A stretch of DNA of 64,000 bases from Floccularia luteovirens. Taxonomy: Eukaryota > Basidiomycota > Agaricomycetes > Agaricales > Squamanitaceae. The notes under the pieces are model-generated. The model was not told the DNA's origin and searched no databases. It worked only from the letters and a program-made list of their open reading frames with translations. Shown one piece after another: positions 1 to 14,500 of this stretch (positions within the stretch are counted from its first letter, which is position 1; the number at the start of each line of letters is the position of its first letter). The position numbers and the translations under genes are program-made. The stretch is from NCBI GenBank assembly GCA_009739215.1, contig VSJF01000003.1, positions 2,170,001 to 2,234,000 on the forward strand, read 5' to 3'.

Positions 1-1568
1 GACGTAGATATCAAAAAATACGTAGAGCAATTACTGGGCATGATTTATATGGTTCCATCCCCCTCGAGCGGCAAAAATCCCTCTATCTTTACAAACGACT
101 TTATATATAAAACATAACGGCTTGTAAATTGGAACTTAATAAGTTTTGTACATGGTCTTTGCATGATAATGTTTTCTACATTCAGGGGCAGGTTAAACAG
201 CCAATTGAAGCTGAAAAATGGAACGCGGTAAAGCTTGAGGGACTGACAGTGTATGGTATTACTGTCGTGCTTAGGACTCAGGCTAATGTCCATCAAATTG
301 ATGACATACGCGCCGGTACGCCCATACATCGCGTGACTGTACTAGTCTGACAACAGGCGATCCAGCCACATTCTATAACAGTCGTATGTTTCCATTATGA
401 TAGAGTAGTAGAGGACCTGGGACACCCTGTAAAATGTAGCGCCACCGCTTGTCTGATTAACATGTTGCATCCCCTCAACTGGGGTTCAAATTTCAAAAGT
501 TAAGAACAATGGAACGATATGACTCGGCGGTTGTTATAATCGATCATATTTGATCGCTGATTTGCAAGAATTGACTCGAAAATCATCAGTACAGCTATAT
601 GTATTCTATATGTATTGCCTAATTACATATATACTACTCCCCTACAATCCTCTCCCTGATAAGTATCGCTGATCAATAGATTTAATCTTATAAGCGATCT
701 AGTTGGATAAGCTTTCGTTGACAACGTAAAAGACTTAGATTACTACGGTAGAAATATACCAGATACAGCTGTGCAGAAAAGATCCGAGATGAATAGCTTA
801 AAGACATCATCATTCAAGCACTGTCTTGTGGTGGCTCCATTGTTAGATTTTTTTTTCTTCCAAAACCTCGAGTCAACTGCATCAAAACAAGTTAGATGAA
901 ATGAAAAGCATCTTTGCAAACACGTTGCTTGACTATATTTGTTAAACACAACTTGATTTGATTGAAGTCATATGTCCCAGAAACGTCCTTCTCGTGGAAT
1001 TAAAGCTCTTGATTATTATCTTATCATGTTGCCATCCGTATGTGGCGGTGAAATGAGGTGAATAGGTGGATTACAACTCAATAGGATGTTGAACATCTGA
1101 CAACCATGGTGAGTTCCGTGCCGTATGAATGGTGTCATTGTTAATGTCCTTCTTGAATATAAAGAATGACAAACGATGGATGCGGGCTGTATTCACGAGA
1201 AGCTACTGTCCACTGCACGCGAAGAATTATTTGTTGACGTTTTGCTGATTCCAACGTTATAACAGCCTGAATCCTCATGCATTTCATTGCGAGTAAGTTG
1301 CTTTACCTGCTTTAAGGTCGAGTAAGAATCCTTTACACGTTTCATTGGTGATCAGAGTGAACGCCAGCATTACAGTTGAGGAATTTAAGGTTAACGTTTT
1401 TAAAGATGATACATGATTAATTAAGATGATAAGATTAGATTAATCATGATATCACGTGATAGAAACTTAGCACTCTCGAGCTTACGCACGACGTTGTACG
1501 GACTTTGCACACCACACTTTATCTTGTCAAATCACTGTCAAATCCTCGTATACTTGTGTATCAATTAG
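1..1568. other. Intergenic/degenerate sequence, no supported gene
   Basis: AT-rich sequence with only short open frames (73-94 codons near 45-350 and 68 codons near 743-949), none with a recognisable domain or a convincing exon series. The last few hundred bases are the promoter side of the ubiquitin ligase gene that begins at 1569. The window edge could cut a gene that continues to the left. Confidence 0.5.
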
Positions 1569-4500
1569 ATGATTCCTTATTTTGGTGATGAAAAGAAGCG
1601 TAAAATCAATCTCGGTGGTGCTTCAGTCGCAAATACCAGTCGGCAGGCAATCCTTGACCGGGTTCGTGCACAAAGGACAGAGTTGCAAGAACAGAAGTCT
1701 AGGCAGGATAATGCGGCCCGTTTGCAGGCGTGGTGGAGGGGCATGAAAGAGGCAAGGGCTGTGAGGAAAGAATTGCGCAACGCCTTTGAAACTGATGTCA
1801 CAGGGTTGACTGGATTGCGATGTCTTGTCTTAATTGGACAAGACGAAGAAGTGTTGGGGAGGTGGTCTGTCTCTGTATTGCAGAAAAGCGAAGGTATGCG
1901 TAATCGATCTCATATATGATTTATTATCATTATTTCGTGTTAGATGAATTCTTCGCCCCTTTAATTGGTGAACAGGGCTCAAGTTGGGTAGTTCTAATTC
2001 GACAAGCCTGTTTACTCCTCCTTCGCTCGTTGTCCATATCACCACAGTATGCATACATCAACTCATATCTCTATTCTATGCTGACCACCCTCGTTAAGAT
2101 CGCGTTATGCTCCGTCACATCTGAACGTGCTAACAGCCATCCTCTCCTCGAAAACGATAAGCAGAGTCCTAGATGCCAAAGGCATTACGATATGTTTCGA
2201 TACTACTCGATATTTAATAAATCGTGGGCTGTATTCTCTGTTATCTCAGGCAGTTCGTAATATTGTGAGTTGGTTACCTGGACATTTACGCCGATTCTGT
2301 CTTAATGAATGTGTTAGCCCGTAGAGCTGAAGAATTCACCTAGTTTGCCATCATTGATTGCTCTCACTGTTTCACCCTTGGCGACGTTTTCTACAATACC
2401 TAATCAATACGAACAAGCGCTACTCCAGTTCTTCTTGCATATACTTACCATACCCCTCCTTCCAAACCGAATTCCTCTCGAGTCACTTCCGTCAATTGCG
2501 TCTCAGCTTCCATCAGGGCTCATAATATCGAGGCCGATTATTCAGCCCATTGACCATCTCACCAGCATAGAAGACAAGGTCCACCTCATTGCAAACCTTC
2601 ATATGTTCGTGCCTCCTCATTACAACAAATTGAAAGGCGATACACTTGCAACGTACCTCCAACTCTTAACCAAAGTCATAAACTCCATTCCTGTTTCAGC
2701 TTTTCAGATCCCAGGCCAACGAAACTCTGGATCTTCTGTTAATTCTTCTTTGGGATGGGCTCAAGAAGAAACAGAGTATGATCCAGATGATGAACATATA
2801 ACTGTTGTGAACGTTGTTGACACCTTTACAAATCATACTCCAACCTATATTAACCAAGCTTGACAACCGTACGCTCACGCGCCTTGACAAATTATCCAGC
2901 CCTGCGCATATCAAGTCACTTTTATTTGCAACCAAAACCCATGCAGGATCACGCATAGATTTCATTACACTTCTGTTGGCATTCGGTTCACTTTGGCCCA
3001 CTCGGAGAACACGAATTTTCACCAGTATGTTGGTCCTTTCCGAGGGAGGGCTGGTTAGGGAGCTATATCGTGGATATGTACGTCAATCACCCTTTGGCCG
3101 AAACGAAAACTTTGGCTCTTTGATAGGTAAGGGTTATAATTTTGAAAGAGACCTTTTTTTAATGACATCCTGCAGAACCTTCTAACGGTCATGCATGGGC
3201 ACCATTAGTCTTCCTCGTCGATTTGTATTCCCAAGCACTTCTGACAATGGGTGACGACGAATTTTTTGGGTCAGCTGGAAACAACTCAGCACCAAGGAAT
3301 CCACTGTCTCTCGATGAGCTCACGTCGTTTAGTCGTCAACTATTGAACATTGCCTTTGCGTTATATTGGAGAGACGATCTCCAAGAAGCAGCTGTACCTG
3401 GTCTTGTTGGATATACGTGGGAGAACATTCGAGAAAAAGTGACTAGATGTCTTGTTAGCATAAATGCCAGAGAGTATGTGATCCATATCTCTCATCCGAT
3501 TTAGCTAACATAGGGTCTTTTAGTGCACGAAGATCTTTTGTACCACCCCACCATTGGTTAATCACATCTCATGTTGACATGCAGTCGTTTGTTGAGGCTG
3601 CTGTGTGCGTTCCCCAATTGGTCGATATCAATTAGTAACAGCTAAATTATACTCTATATAGATTTGAGGAGAGAGAGCTATCCAAAGGTGAACCAGTCAC
3701 CAGTCGGACCTTATCGATACGACAGATCGCAATGTCTCCACGCCTTGGAATCTTGAACAACATTCCTTTCGCGATACCATTCGAAGTACGGGTATCAATA
3801 TTCCGCCACTTTGTAATGAACGACGCGCTTTCACGGGGAAGAGGTCGCTTCTCCAAGAATAGGGTACAGGTCCGGCGAGGGATGGTTGCCCAAGATGGAT
3901 TTGACAGACTTGCAGATGCCGACTTGAAATCACCCATTGAGATTACGTTCATTGATCAGTTTGGTCAAGAAGAGTTAGTGTTCACCTTTTTTCGTCTTAT
4001 TTTCATATTCATTTGCATTCATTAGAGCTGGGATTGATGGTGGAGGGGTGTTTAAAGAATTCTTTACATCTTTGTGTAAAGAAGTCTTCGACACAGATAG
4101 GGGATTGTGGCTGGCCAACAAAAAGAATGAACTTTACCCTAATCCACACGCCTATGCTACAGAAGGTGTGTTATCAAGTTTTGTTGTATTTTAATTATTT
4201 GTTAATTGTGATATACTAGCACATAGCCTGAACTGGTACCGATTCATTGGCAGAATTCTGGGGAAAGCTATGTATGATGGTATCCTCGTTGACGTTGGGT
4301 TTGCAGGGTTCTTCCTTGCTAAGGTGAGTTATATGCACTTCACTGTATCCTCCTCCTGACTTACGAACACGTTTTCAGTGGCTGGGAAGACAAAGTTTCC
4401 TTGATGATCTTGCCTCTTTAGACCCCGACCTTTATAACGGACTCGTTTTTCTAAAACATTACACTGGTAATCCTGAAGAACTCTCCCTCAACTTTACAGC

Positions 4501-5421
4501 TGCGATCGATGGTAAATCATATTTTGAGGTACAATTAAAGGATTAAATCCTTTTTTTTTTTGGATAGAATTTGGCGTCACAAAATCAGTGGACCTCTGTC
4601 CGAATGGAAGCAATATCGCTGTTACACGCGAAAACCGGCTTCAGTATATTTATTATGTTTCTCACTATCGCCTCAGCAAGCAGATCAAGCTACAAAGTGA
4701 TGCATTCTTCGAAGGTCTCTCGGAAATCATTGATCCGAAATGGCTCAGGTGAATTATAAATAAACCACTTGATATGTGTCGCCAGACCAACGGGAGTCCT
4801 CCCCTCATCTAGGATGTTCAACCAACAGGAAGTTCAAATATTGATTGGTGGTGTCAACTCTCCCATCGATCTCGACGATCTGAGGCAGAACACGAATTAT
4901 GGTGGTCTTTACGATGACAATGCCGACACTATTGTCGCTTTTTGGAAGGTAAGGCTTTTTTTCCACACGATCTGTTCCCTTTGAGGGGTCACAATTTTAA
5001 TAACTGTTGGTTCTATTTCTCTCAAGGTTTTAAACTCTTTCGATCAAGAACAACGTATGGCGTTCCTGCGCTTTGTGACGAGCTGTAGCCGGCCACCCTT
5101 GCTGTAAGTGAAACCCTAGGGTTCTCATAGTGACGTGATGTTTAAAGTTTTTTTCTCTCTTCCCAAATCATCTCAGTGGATTCAAAGAACTTGTGCCGAA
5201 CTTTGCTATCCGGGATGCAGGCTCTGATCAGAATCGCCTACCTACATCCAGTACATGTGTCAATCTTTTGAAGGTTCGTGATCTGTGTAAGGTATTACTC
5301 TATCTGGATAGTTCTTACCATGTTTCTTTTTTTGCAGCTTCCGCGATACACAAGTGAAAGGGTCCTCCGGCAGAAGCTTCTACAAGCTATCACTTCAGGA
5401 GCGGGATTCGATTTGTCGTAG
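1569..5421 (+). CDS. HUL5: HECT-type E3 ubiquitin ligase, UBE3C/Hul5-like
   Basis: Multi-exon gene for a ligase that takes ubiquitin from an E2 onto a catalytic cysteine and passes it to a substrate; Hul5/UBE3C proteins extend chains on proteasome-bound and misfolded proteins. Seen: the N-terminus reads FGDEKKRKINLGGAS, the signature start of this subfamily, followed by an IQ-like segment (AARLQAWWRGMKEAR). The C-terminal half carries HECT landmarks including GIDGGGVFKEFF (about 4025-4060) and the cysteine loop TSSTCVNLLKLP, whose cysteine codon lies at 5256-5258. The protein ends GAGFDLS, with stop TAG at 5419-5421, as is normal for a HECT tail. Introns are about 50-80 nt, for example one beginning after LQKSE near 1893. 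Start chosen because it gives the conserved N-terminus. The gene is convergent with CDC42. Exact exon joins in 1900-3200 were not all traced. Confidence 0.9.
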
Positions 5422-5808
5422 TAATGTTTGTAGAGATTAGTTTTGCATTACATTTTTTCGTTGTCGGCTTCAGTCTACGACCTAATGGCCATTTTCAAAA
5501 ACCTCTTATCAGCTTTGGTTGGCCAGTAACGAGGGAAGGTTTCATAAAAAATGTTGAACGATCAAGATCTATATAAGAATGAGCAGATGCAGCTTGACAG
5601 GGGACAACCGGACATTTGTTCTTCAAAAGCGAAAGTGTTAACTTAGTACTAAGGGTAAACGAGACTATGTTCTTTTCTGAGTTATTTGATAGAGCAGATA
5701 AGAAAGGCAAAGTTGACAATAAGGCAATGTCGGATATATAACCAGGTCGAGGCGTGACGTTGGATCGTAAAGAATGGGCATAGAATGCAAACAATAATCC
5801 CTGTGCGT
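5422..5808. other. Convergent 3' intergenic region
   Basis: About 390 bases between the stop of the ubiquitin ligase (+) and the stop of CDC42 (-). It should hold both 3' untranslated regions. An open frame on the minus strand here is read-through from the CDC42 side and has no features of its own. Confidence 0.6.
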
Positions 5809-6605
<797 letters not shown>

Positions 6606-7224
6606 GTTCTCAGAGTCGAAATCTGTAGTGCCTGTAGCGTCTAAAACGGTAACGTGAGTAGTCTGGCGAGAATCATAAGCGATTGGTTGGTTGGCAAGAC
6701 TTGGAAGAAGCAAGCTTTGGCACTGGACGACGGCGCAAGGGCTGTGTCGCGGGTAGAAGAAAAGAAAAGAAGGAACGACTGACAAATTTATAAAGGATCT
6801 GGGATAAAGAGGTGTGATGAGGTTTAGTAAGATAGCAATGAAACTGAGCCCACGAGTAAATTCCGGGCTGTTGAGAAGCAAAAAGGATGATGAATAGTAA
6901 CTGAGGAGAAGAGAGAAAAAGACTGACAGAGACAGGGGAGAGGAAGAGAGAGAAGAGAGGCGAGTGATTTGTGAGAAAAGGGAAGTGGTAGATATGGCTG
7001 ACGGCGGTCTCGATGGTTGGTTGCAAACGACTTGAACGCAGTAAAGCAGCACGGCCCTGTCCGTTGGTACAACGCCAAACACACACAATCAACATTCATC
7101 ACATTATCTAATTGCTATCTACTATTGATTATTAAAAATATTTCCTATATATTCCGCAAATATTCAAATAAATACCTCCTCCTCCTTACTTATCGTCAGC
7201 TGTTAGATTTTTAGCTCCTTGGAT
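6606..7224 (-). promoter_or_regulatory. CDC42 promoter and 5' leader region
   Basis: Roughly 620 bases upstream of CDC42, also holding the 3' end region of the WD40 gene at the far side. Read on the minus strand, about 6895-6965 is a strongly pyrimidine-rich (CT) stretch, as often found just upstream of fungal transcription starts or as the polypyrimidine tract of a leader intron. Open frames here that run into the CDC42 start are leader sequence, not extra coding exons, because the Cdc42 N-terminus is fixed at MQTIK. Confidence 0.55.
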
Positions 7225-10200
7225 TTAAATCAATAAAATTTCATCCTTACGCGTCGGTGCTGCAACGGGCTGTGGCCACCACGACATCCTCCCTTTACTC
7301 GTTGCTGTGATAATACACCCGTCTTTTGTTGTGCTCCCGTCAAAGCTCTAAAAACACAATAAGTTTTGCCGAGTTATTGTTCTGCTCTACTTACTGCTGC
7401 TGCCTCAATGATGTCATCTGAAGAAAGCTAATTGAGTTTTATCACTAACATTCCAACTCTTTTCACTAACCTTCTTCATGCTCTAGTCCATAAACGATAG
7501 ACCCCTTTTTCCTATCCCAGACGAGAATGCATCCATCAATATTGCAAAACAAGATAGCCTGACCCTTCGTGGCAAATATCGCGCCAAATCCATTATTCAA
7601 TCGTGCCTCTGTCTCCTTGCTGGAATAGGATTGTTCGATACTGCCTTTATTGAACGTTTGACGAATCGTTACAAGTCGCGCAACGCCGCTAACTTGGCTA
7701 ACCAAAACGTGAGAGCCAGTGGGAGAAACATCGATAGAATTTCTGAGAAAATAGTCAGAAAAGATGTGCTTCCAATCGTTCAGAAACCCTACATCTTGGA
7801 TTTGAAGAACCCATAAGCGCGAAGAGTTCCATTTGGTATTTCACAATACCATCTAATAGACGAGGTTAATTCCGAAAAGACCCTTTAATTAATTATAACT
7901 TGCAGGACACCATCACGTGTGCCCCCCATTATGGCATCACCAGCTTCCACAAATACTATTGTTGTGACATTAAGACGAATAATCGACCGTTGTGGTTGCC
8001 ATGTCCCTATATTCGCTTGAGTAAATGCGAGAAATGATTCGAGTGATCATCTACCTTTCAACCATACCCATACCCTGACACCTTGACGGGGAAAAGAAAC
8101 TGCAATCCTGTCACGGGTGTAAGCAAGGCATATTGTGTCATCTCCGGTCAAGGTCTCCCGGCCCGCATCCAATATTTTAGCCCATTTCCAGTGATTTAAA
8201 CCCTAATTATTTCATCATAAAATAACGGTTTCCCTGATAATGGAAAGACTAACGTACACTTCGCGTCCATTGGCTTACCAACCCGTCTTCACTCAGAACT
8301 ACAACTCCAGCGTCATTATCCATCCAGGTAGCAGTTAAAACAGGTGAATTGTGTGATAATCGCGCGATTTCTTCTCTGCTTCCATTATTCCATATTCGTA
8401 CGGTATGATCGCCACCTGTTACAGTCATTTCACAATTTTCCAAATAAATGAAACAACAACGCACAGCTTACTACAAACTGACTTCCATCAGAGTTAAATG
8501 AAATTGATCGGATTGTGAGGTCGCCTTCTCCTTGTAGATTAGTTGTATAGTTACTATCAATTGTTGGCCACCGGAAGGTACGTCTTCGCCGTCGTCGATG
8601 ATTGTCATCATTTGTCTCCGGTGTATCTGGCCGTTCACGCTTCACACCTTTCAGTAGAGGTGCGGGAGATACGACTGGTTTCGGTGGTAAGGGATGTGTG
8701 GCAGGCTTGGGGAACGTGCCCGTAACTAGACGTGTTTAAGCATAAGCTATGATTCAACTTGTAAAATTGTATCAACATACCAGGAGTTGTAGTGGGACGA
8801 GGTGAATAGGGAACAGCCGTCGTCTTAGGAGAGCTTGGAGCTGCACCAGGCGATGGAGAGTACTTGAAGCTGTTATTAAACCGAGGAACAATGTCGCGCT
8901 TATCGTGGTATGAACCAGTGTCAATAACTTGGGAAGACCGGGTCTGGCTATGAGGATCTGTCGCAGTTATAAAACTTTTCGATGATCCTATGTTTCAATT
9001 TGTTTCCAGGTCGTCAAAATTATTCGTAAGGAAAGGAAATACCTTGCGAAGAACTGGGTGTCGGAATCTGATTGCTTATATGTTGTAAGGCAATACTTCG
9101 AGAAGCACCAATGTCTGGGATAGAAACACGTAGTGGGGCGAGCTTTATGCCATTTTCGTGAGGTGCAGGCCTTGAGAGCTCAGATAAGGAGGTTGATGTA
9201 TGCATCTCATTCTGTGAGTTCGAAGATCCAGAGTTCAATTAAAATATAAGAAAATGTTTTGGTATGTGGTGGTGTACTAACCGTGTTAGGAAGTATAGAA
9301 CTTGAGGATAGGTGCTGAGAATGTGGCAGAGTCAAAGAGGGTGACACATTAGTCGACAATCCATTTGAGCGGTGAATAGTTGTTATGCTAGTTGGTGTTG
9401 GTAGTGAGGAAGATCCGGACTTGGATGAAAAAGAGGAACGTGGAGTGGAGGCAGATGGTGTGCCTTGTCTGAAGGGGAGCGGGATACCAGGAACTGACCA
9501 GGATCCCACATTTGGAGGGTCACTTTTACCTCTCGGTTGCATGTCGCTTTTAGGTCCAGTTGGGAGGGTTTTTGTTCTGGATAATTGATCGGAGGTTGGT
9601 GTTAAGGGTCGACCATAGGATTGGCCAGTCCAGGTGTCTTCATCGATGCGTATTGGAGCTTTTCCGTTTGTAGATGCGTAATTTTCTCTCATCTGAGTCT
9701 AGTATAGTATTCAAAGTTGTAGATTATGTCAATTCTAATGACTGACCGAAGTTAATTCTGCGGAACGCAAGCCAGGTATGTCAGTTGGTCCGTTCGCCGG
9801 AAAAAGTGGGTAGTTGTGATCCATAGATAATTTACTACTTGATGCCACTGCATTATGGGATTCTGAGGCGGCAACTTGGGTCGTAACACTTTTCTCCACA
9901 AGCGTTTTGAGGTCATTCAGTGATTCAGAAGACATGACTGAGTATTGTCGGCCAAGCTGGTGTTGCTGGGAATCACAAGCGTCTATTTCTCGGTCTATCA
10001 TGAAATAAGCATGTGACCCACCTTCGGTGCATCATTTGCCAAGGCGTCTTTACTGTCGATCTTCGTGAGTTCCGGTAATACTTCCAGGCTGGGTAAAGGA
10101 CCAGTGCCATGTTTAGCAGGAACAAAAGGATTGTACACCGGTTTCGCTAGCCCTGCACCCTTGGGTTTAATATTCTGAACAATTGATACTTTTTCCAGGC

Positions 10201-11367
10201 CTTTGGAGTATCCTGAATCTGACAGTTGAGGGTCATGCAATTTTGTGGGTAGTTTGACGTATGCCGAGTCATTTGGATGATTGTAGAAGGCAGTGTTTCC
10301 ATTTGGAACGAGGGGGTTGGGTGCTTCAGGAGACATCTGCTTGCTTTGGGTACCCGAGCTTGAAGCTATCGATGAGGGAGGTGAGGAAGCCTTAATCTGT
10401 ACAGTGCTTATCTCTGCTAGCACTATCGGACTGATAACTGGAGAGGCTGCGGGTGTTGAAGATGGCGAGTCGAGCTCCATCGGTGAAAGACTTCGCTCGG
10501 GGGTGTAATCCTACGTTAAGTGAGAAATTACCGTTCGTATCTTAGGATAAAGCCCTACATTATCCGTAATAAGTGCATCCTTTTCACCATCCACCTCACG
10601 TTTGATGGAGTCTTGTCTCTGGATACTTACATTACCATCAATATCGCCCTTGACGTCGGGTGTGGGCAAAGGAAGAGGAGAGGAAGAGGTATGTGTAGAC
10701 AGAGAAAAATGACGGGGAAGGGGGGATATAGGGTCTACCTGGACGGAACAAGAGACTAAGTTCGGTCTGGCCTCAGACGCCACAGATGCTGATGAAGGTG
10801 TATGCGTCTGTACAGAAGCGGGGACGGTAACTGGATCTGCCTGTATTCCAATGGACGAATAAGTAGTAGGCGCTTCATCGCAACAATCGGTTAACATGTT
10901 GAAATATATACAGACACAATTCAGTACTCACGTTCATTGTTGCTCACCTCTTTGGTCGCTTTAGTCCAAGGTCGTCGTAGTTTTGGGGGCATGACAGGAG
11001 ACAAAAGGGGTGGTTCCTCCTCTTCATCTTCAGTTTCTTGAGCGATATTCTCCTCGACAGGGACCTCCAGGTCAGCTAAATCACCCTCAAAGACAATAGG
11101 TTGGTCTTTAAACTGCCCGTCAGCAACAGTGAGGAGAATCTCCTTCCCAGGTTTCACTTCTATTCTTTTTTGCGCGAATAGGCTAAACCGTATGACCCCT
11201 TTAGCTTCATCTGGATTTTCTGAAAAAGCAACGCGTCTTAGAATAACATGAGCTTTTTGACTTGCTCCATGAGGACGGAAGCGCAGAGAGCTCGTAACAC
11301 CAAGAACAGAAGCTACTGGAGCACATACAGCTGATGCATCAGCAGTGGTAACGCTCAAATCGTCCAT
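7225..11367 (-). CDS. Unknown long protein with disordered middle and C-terminal WD40 motifs
   Basis: I do not recognise the whole protein. Start ATG at 11365-11367 (MDDLSVTT); the open frame extends slightly upstream without an ATG. The first exon encodes about 150 residues: a possibly folded N-terminal domain rich in beta-type residues (HVILRRVAFSENPDE, IRFSLFAQKRIEV) ending in an acidic run and PPKLRRPWTKATKE. From about 10,900 to 8,700 the exons encode a long Ser/Pro/Thr-rich, low-complexity, probably disordered region. The C-terminal exons (about 8,650 to 7,225) look like a beta-propeller: a basic patch RRRRRRTFRWP, then LTIRSISFNSDGSQF, GGDHTVRIWN, EDGLVSQW and GCILVWDRKKGSIVYG. The last exons read DDIIEAAA and SFDGSTTKDGC..., ending KDEILLI with stop at 7225-7227. 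Scaffold function is an inference from the WD40 motifs. Confidence 0.7.
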
Positions 11368-11577
11368 ACCATGGACGGTTAATTTCAAGGGAGGGATAAA
11401 GTAGGAATGTAGGGAATTGTAGCGGAAGAACTTTGGTTAAAGGGATTCATGCAAAACCAGCTGTGCTCAAAGTGGAAATTATCACGTGACAATAATAATT
11501 CATTAACAGCCTCAATTTTCCTAAAATGTTTCACTTCATTGATACATACACTATCAAGTTTGAAAAATATTTTAAAA

Positions 11578-14500
11578 TCAACCCATTGTTAATATCTCCA
11601 CGACATCATCCATATCTTGTATATCTGACGCGTCATCATTATGTAGCGAATCTGAATCAACAGCCATCTTTTTCCCGCAAGTACATATACGAGAAAGGCA
11701 TTTCTCCGAAAACTCGTCCTTGAGAACAACCAAAGCCCTTTCTGATGCGATAAACCTTGCCTTGGTTAAGCTCGTCGAAACAATCGGACCGGAAATAACA
11801 ATTCTGTGCACTAGGAATACGGCAGCATCAATCTCTATACCCTTCCTAGCAGTGGTGATTTTCCTGTGATCATGGATTTCCAGTTAGTATAAGTGAGATT
11901 AAGTTTGCGGAACATACTGTAAACTAAATTCTCTACAACCCGTTGCTGCAAGCCATTCTGTGATTTCCGACGTTGGGTCTAGACTGGAAGATGGGGAAAC
12001 GACTGTCAGAATGTCTTCCATAATATGCTCCACTACAGCAGCAGTCTTATCATAGTCATAATCTGAGTCAACTAGAACAGCCCCTATCACACTTTCGAAT
12101 ACATCACTGATTGCTTTCGGAGGATCATATCGCCATCCACGGTTGACTATCTCCTGCGCCGATATCGATTCAATGATAGGAACATACCGGTTGATGGCTG
12201 AGTTCAACTCGGAATTGTTTACCAGCATCAGTTTGTGCAAGCTGAGTCGATTGACAGCAATCCAGGTCAAAGCCTGAGCACAAACTGCTTTGGATCGAGG
12301 CCAGGAGAGATGGTGTGACGAGGATTCAGGGTACTTGTGGAACAGGAAATTAACGACAGCCAGGTTTAAAATAGCTACTCGAGATTGATTAGAGACGTCA
12401 TAACTGAATATAACGATATTGACTCTTACAATCACCCAAAAATTCGAGACGCTGATATGAATTTCCGCCAGAAGACGCAAAAGATGGATGTGTTACAGCT
12501 TCTAGCAAAACCGAATTCCTTCTAAACTTGTAGCCTAAGTCTTCTTCTAGTTTTTGAAAGAAACTGGAGATATTTGGAGTTCCATGATACCGCCCAACTC
12601 GCATATTCCAAGGTAAAGGTCCCCCGAAAGTTAGGCCAAGTGCGGTTCCGGCTTGTAAGGCCATCGAAATACCTCCAGTTTCAAAAGCCGCTCCCAATAT
12701 GGCTTCCATGCAGTCTTGTAGGCTTCGGCGAGGAAAAACCCTTGACGTATATCTTTCTGGTGTATTATAATCAGATGATTCAGAAACTACATGTCTCCAA
12801 GGTGATATATATTGCGACTCCGAAGTAAGGAATCTCTCTAGGCCCGCCTCAACTGCACGAGCTTGTAGACATTTATTCGACACGGATCGTTGCCGCAAAA
12901 TGCTCAGCTGGCCTTCGTGTCGATGGGGATATTTCATCAACAAATGCACTGTTGTGCAGAGCCCCAAAACAGCGTCACCCAAAGTTTCCAGGCGCTGATT
13001 GTTCCATCCAGCATCACATAAAGGTAGTGTGAGCGCCTCAACAAGGAGGTTATCCGCAATCACCGGTAAATGAAGTTCCAACCGTGCGCATGTGGCGCGG
13101 TAGATGTCGGTCATTCGATGGCATATTGCAGGAAGTAACCCGAACGTTTTGTAGATTATCTGAGAAATTGGGATCCACCGATAGGAATTTTGTGGGAAAA
13201 AGTCGCCATTGCAAACTGTCGGAGCCTTTTCAGTCGGCTCCTTCTGGTGTAATGAGTAACCCCCAAACGTATTTCGGGGAAAGTCCGTTGCTTCAAGCAA
13301 AGGGCCTTCCTCCGCTATAACGGCTGGTCGGTTCTTTCGGGACCATTTGTCAACAAAATAGTCCCGATATGTTGGGTATCCTTCCTCACGCGAGCCTTTC
13401 ATTGGAGTTGACAAAGGCGTCAAATCATCTCGTATTCGCCGTAGAATCCTGAAACGGCCATACTGGGTGATGCCCATGATCATTAAACGATCGTATTCCT
13501 CCTCGTTTACTTGGCTCCAATCAGAAGCGCCATATGGATTCTTCAGAAGAAGCTGGATGATATCGAAATCTGGTTGACCTTCAGGTGTAATAGGAACAAC
13601 ATAAAGACTTGGAGCAGTCATTGGACTCCCCGTGATGCGATACCATATTCCCAATTTGGTGAAGGAGCTCATTTCGTTCCAGCGTTCAAATTCCTCCTCC
13701 GGATATAGATACAGCGGCCTGCCCTCGTCGGTATGGATGACATCCGAATCAAAAATAACATCGGTTGCACGAATCATGGTTCCTGTCACCAGGCCAGCAG
13801 CTTGTTGGCCATTAATGTATATGGTATGTATCCAAAGCTTTGGTCCACAAGTCCAAGGATTCCTGACTGACACATTCATCATGGTTGGTATATTCTTAAA
13901 ATTTGGAATTGGTTTCCCATCACCATCTTCGCGTCCTCCATGACGACCATTCGAAAGGGGCAAGAGGTAATCATCATAGACGTCAAGCCTATGCAGCAAT
14001 TTCACCGCATGAAACGCGACTGCACGTTTAGCCTCTTTTTTTGAACGCTTCGGAGGCCCGACATGCCTTAGATATTGCGTTGGTAAAGCTAAGCAACCAG
14101 GTAAGTGAAGCGTTGCTTGGAAATCGCCAGTGAACTTTGGAATATGTGGAGCAGTAAAGGAATCTCGTGGTATGAGCGAGCAGAGGTGATTCAGAAGGTT
14201 TATTGAGTTATCGTAAGTCAGAACAGCACCTGTTGATGGTACAACATATCTTTCTCGCTCGGCGAGATCCATAAGGCTATCGTCGTCGTCATCGCTGTTG
14301 GTACCACCTTCATCATCATAGATATGTCTTGTTGTGTATGCATGACTGACTTCTGGTTCACCCTCTTGAAGGGCCCTATACCTAGCGAGGTGAACATCAT
14401 CATCTTTCTGAATCATAATCACATATGTTGAGGATTTATTTCTTGCACGACCGCGAGACTGGACATATCCGACCATGTGTTGAAGAGGGTCGAAACGAAT

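Noticed and set aside
129..350. 73-codon plus-strand frame near the left edge as a gene
   Set aside because: No domain, no exon partner, and an equally long frame on the other strand; cannot be told from chance.
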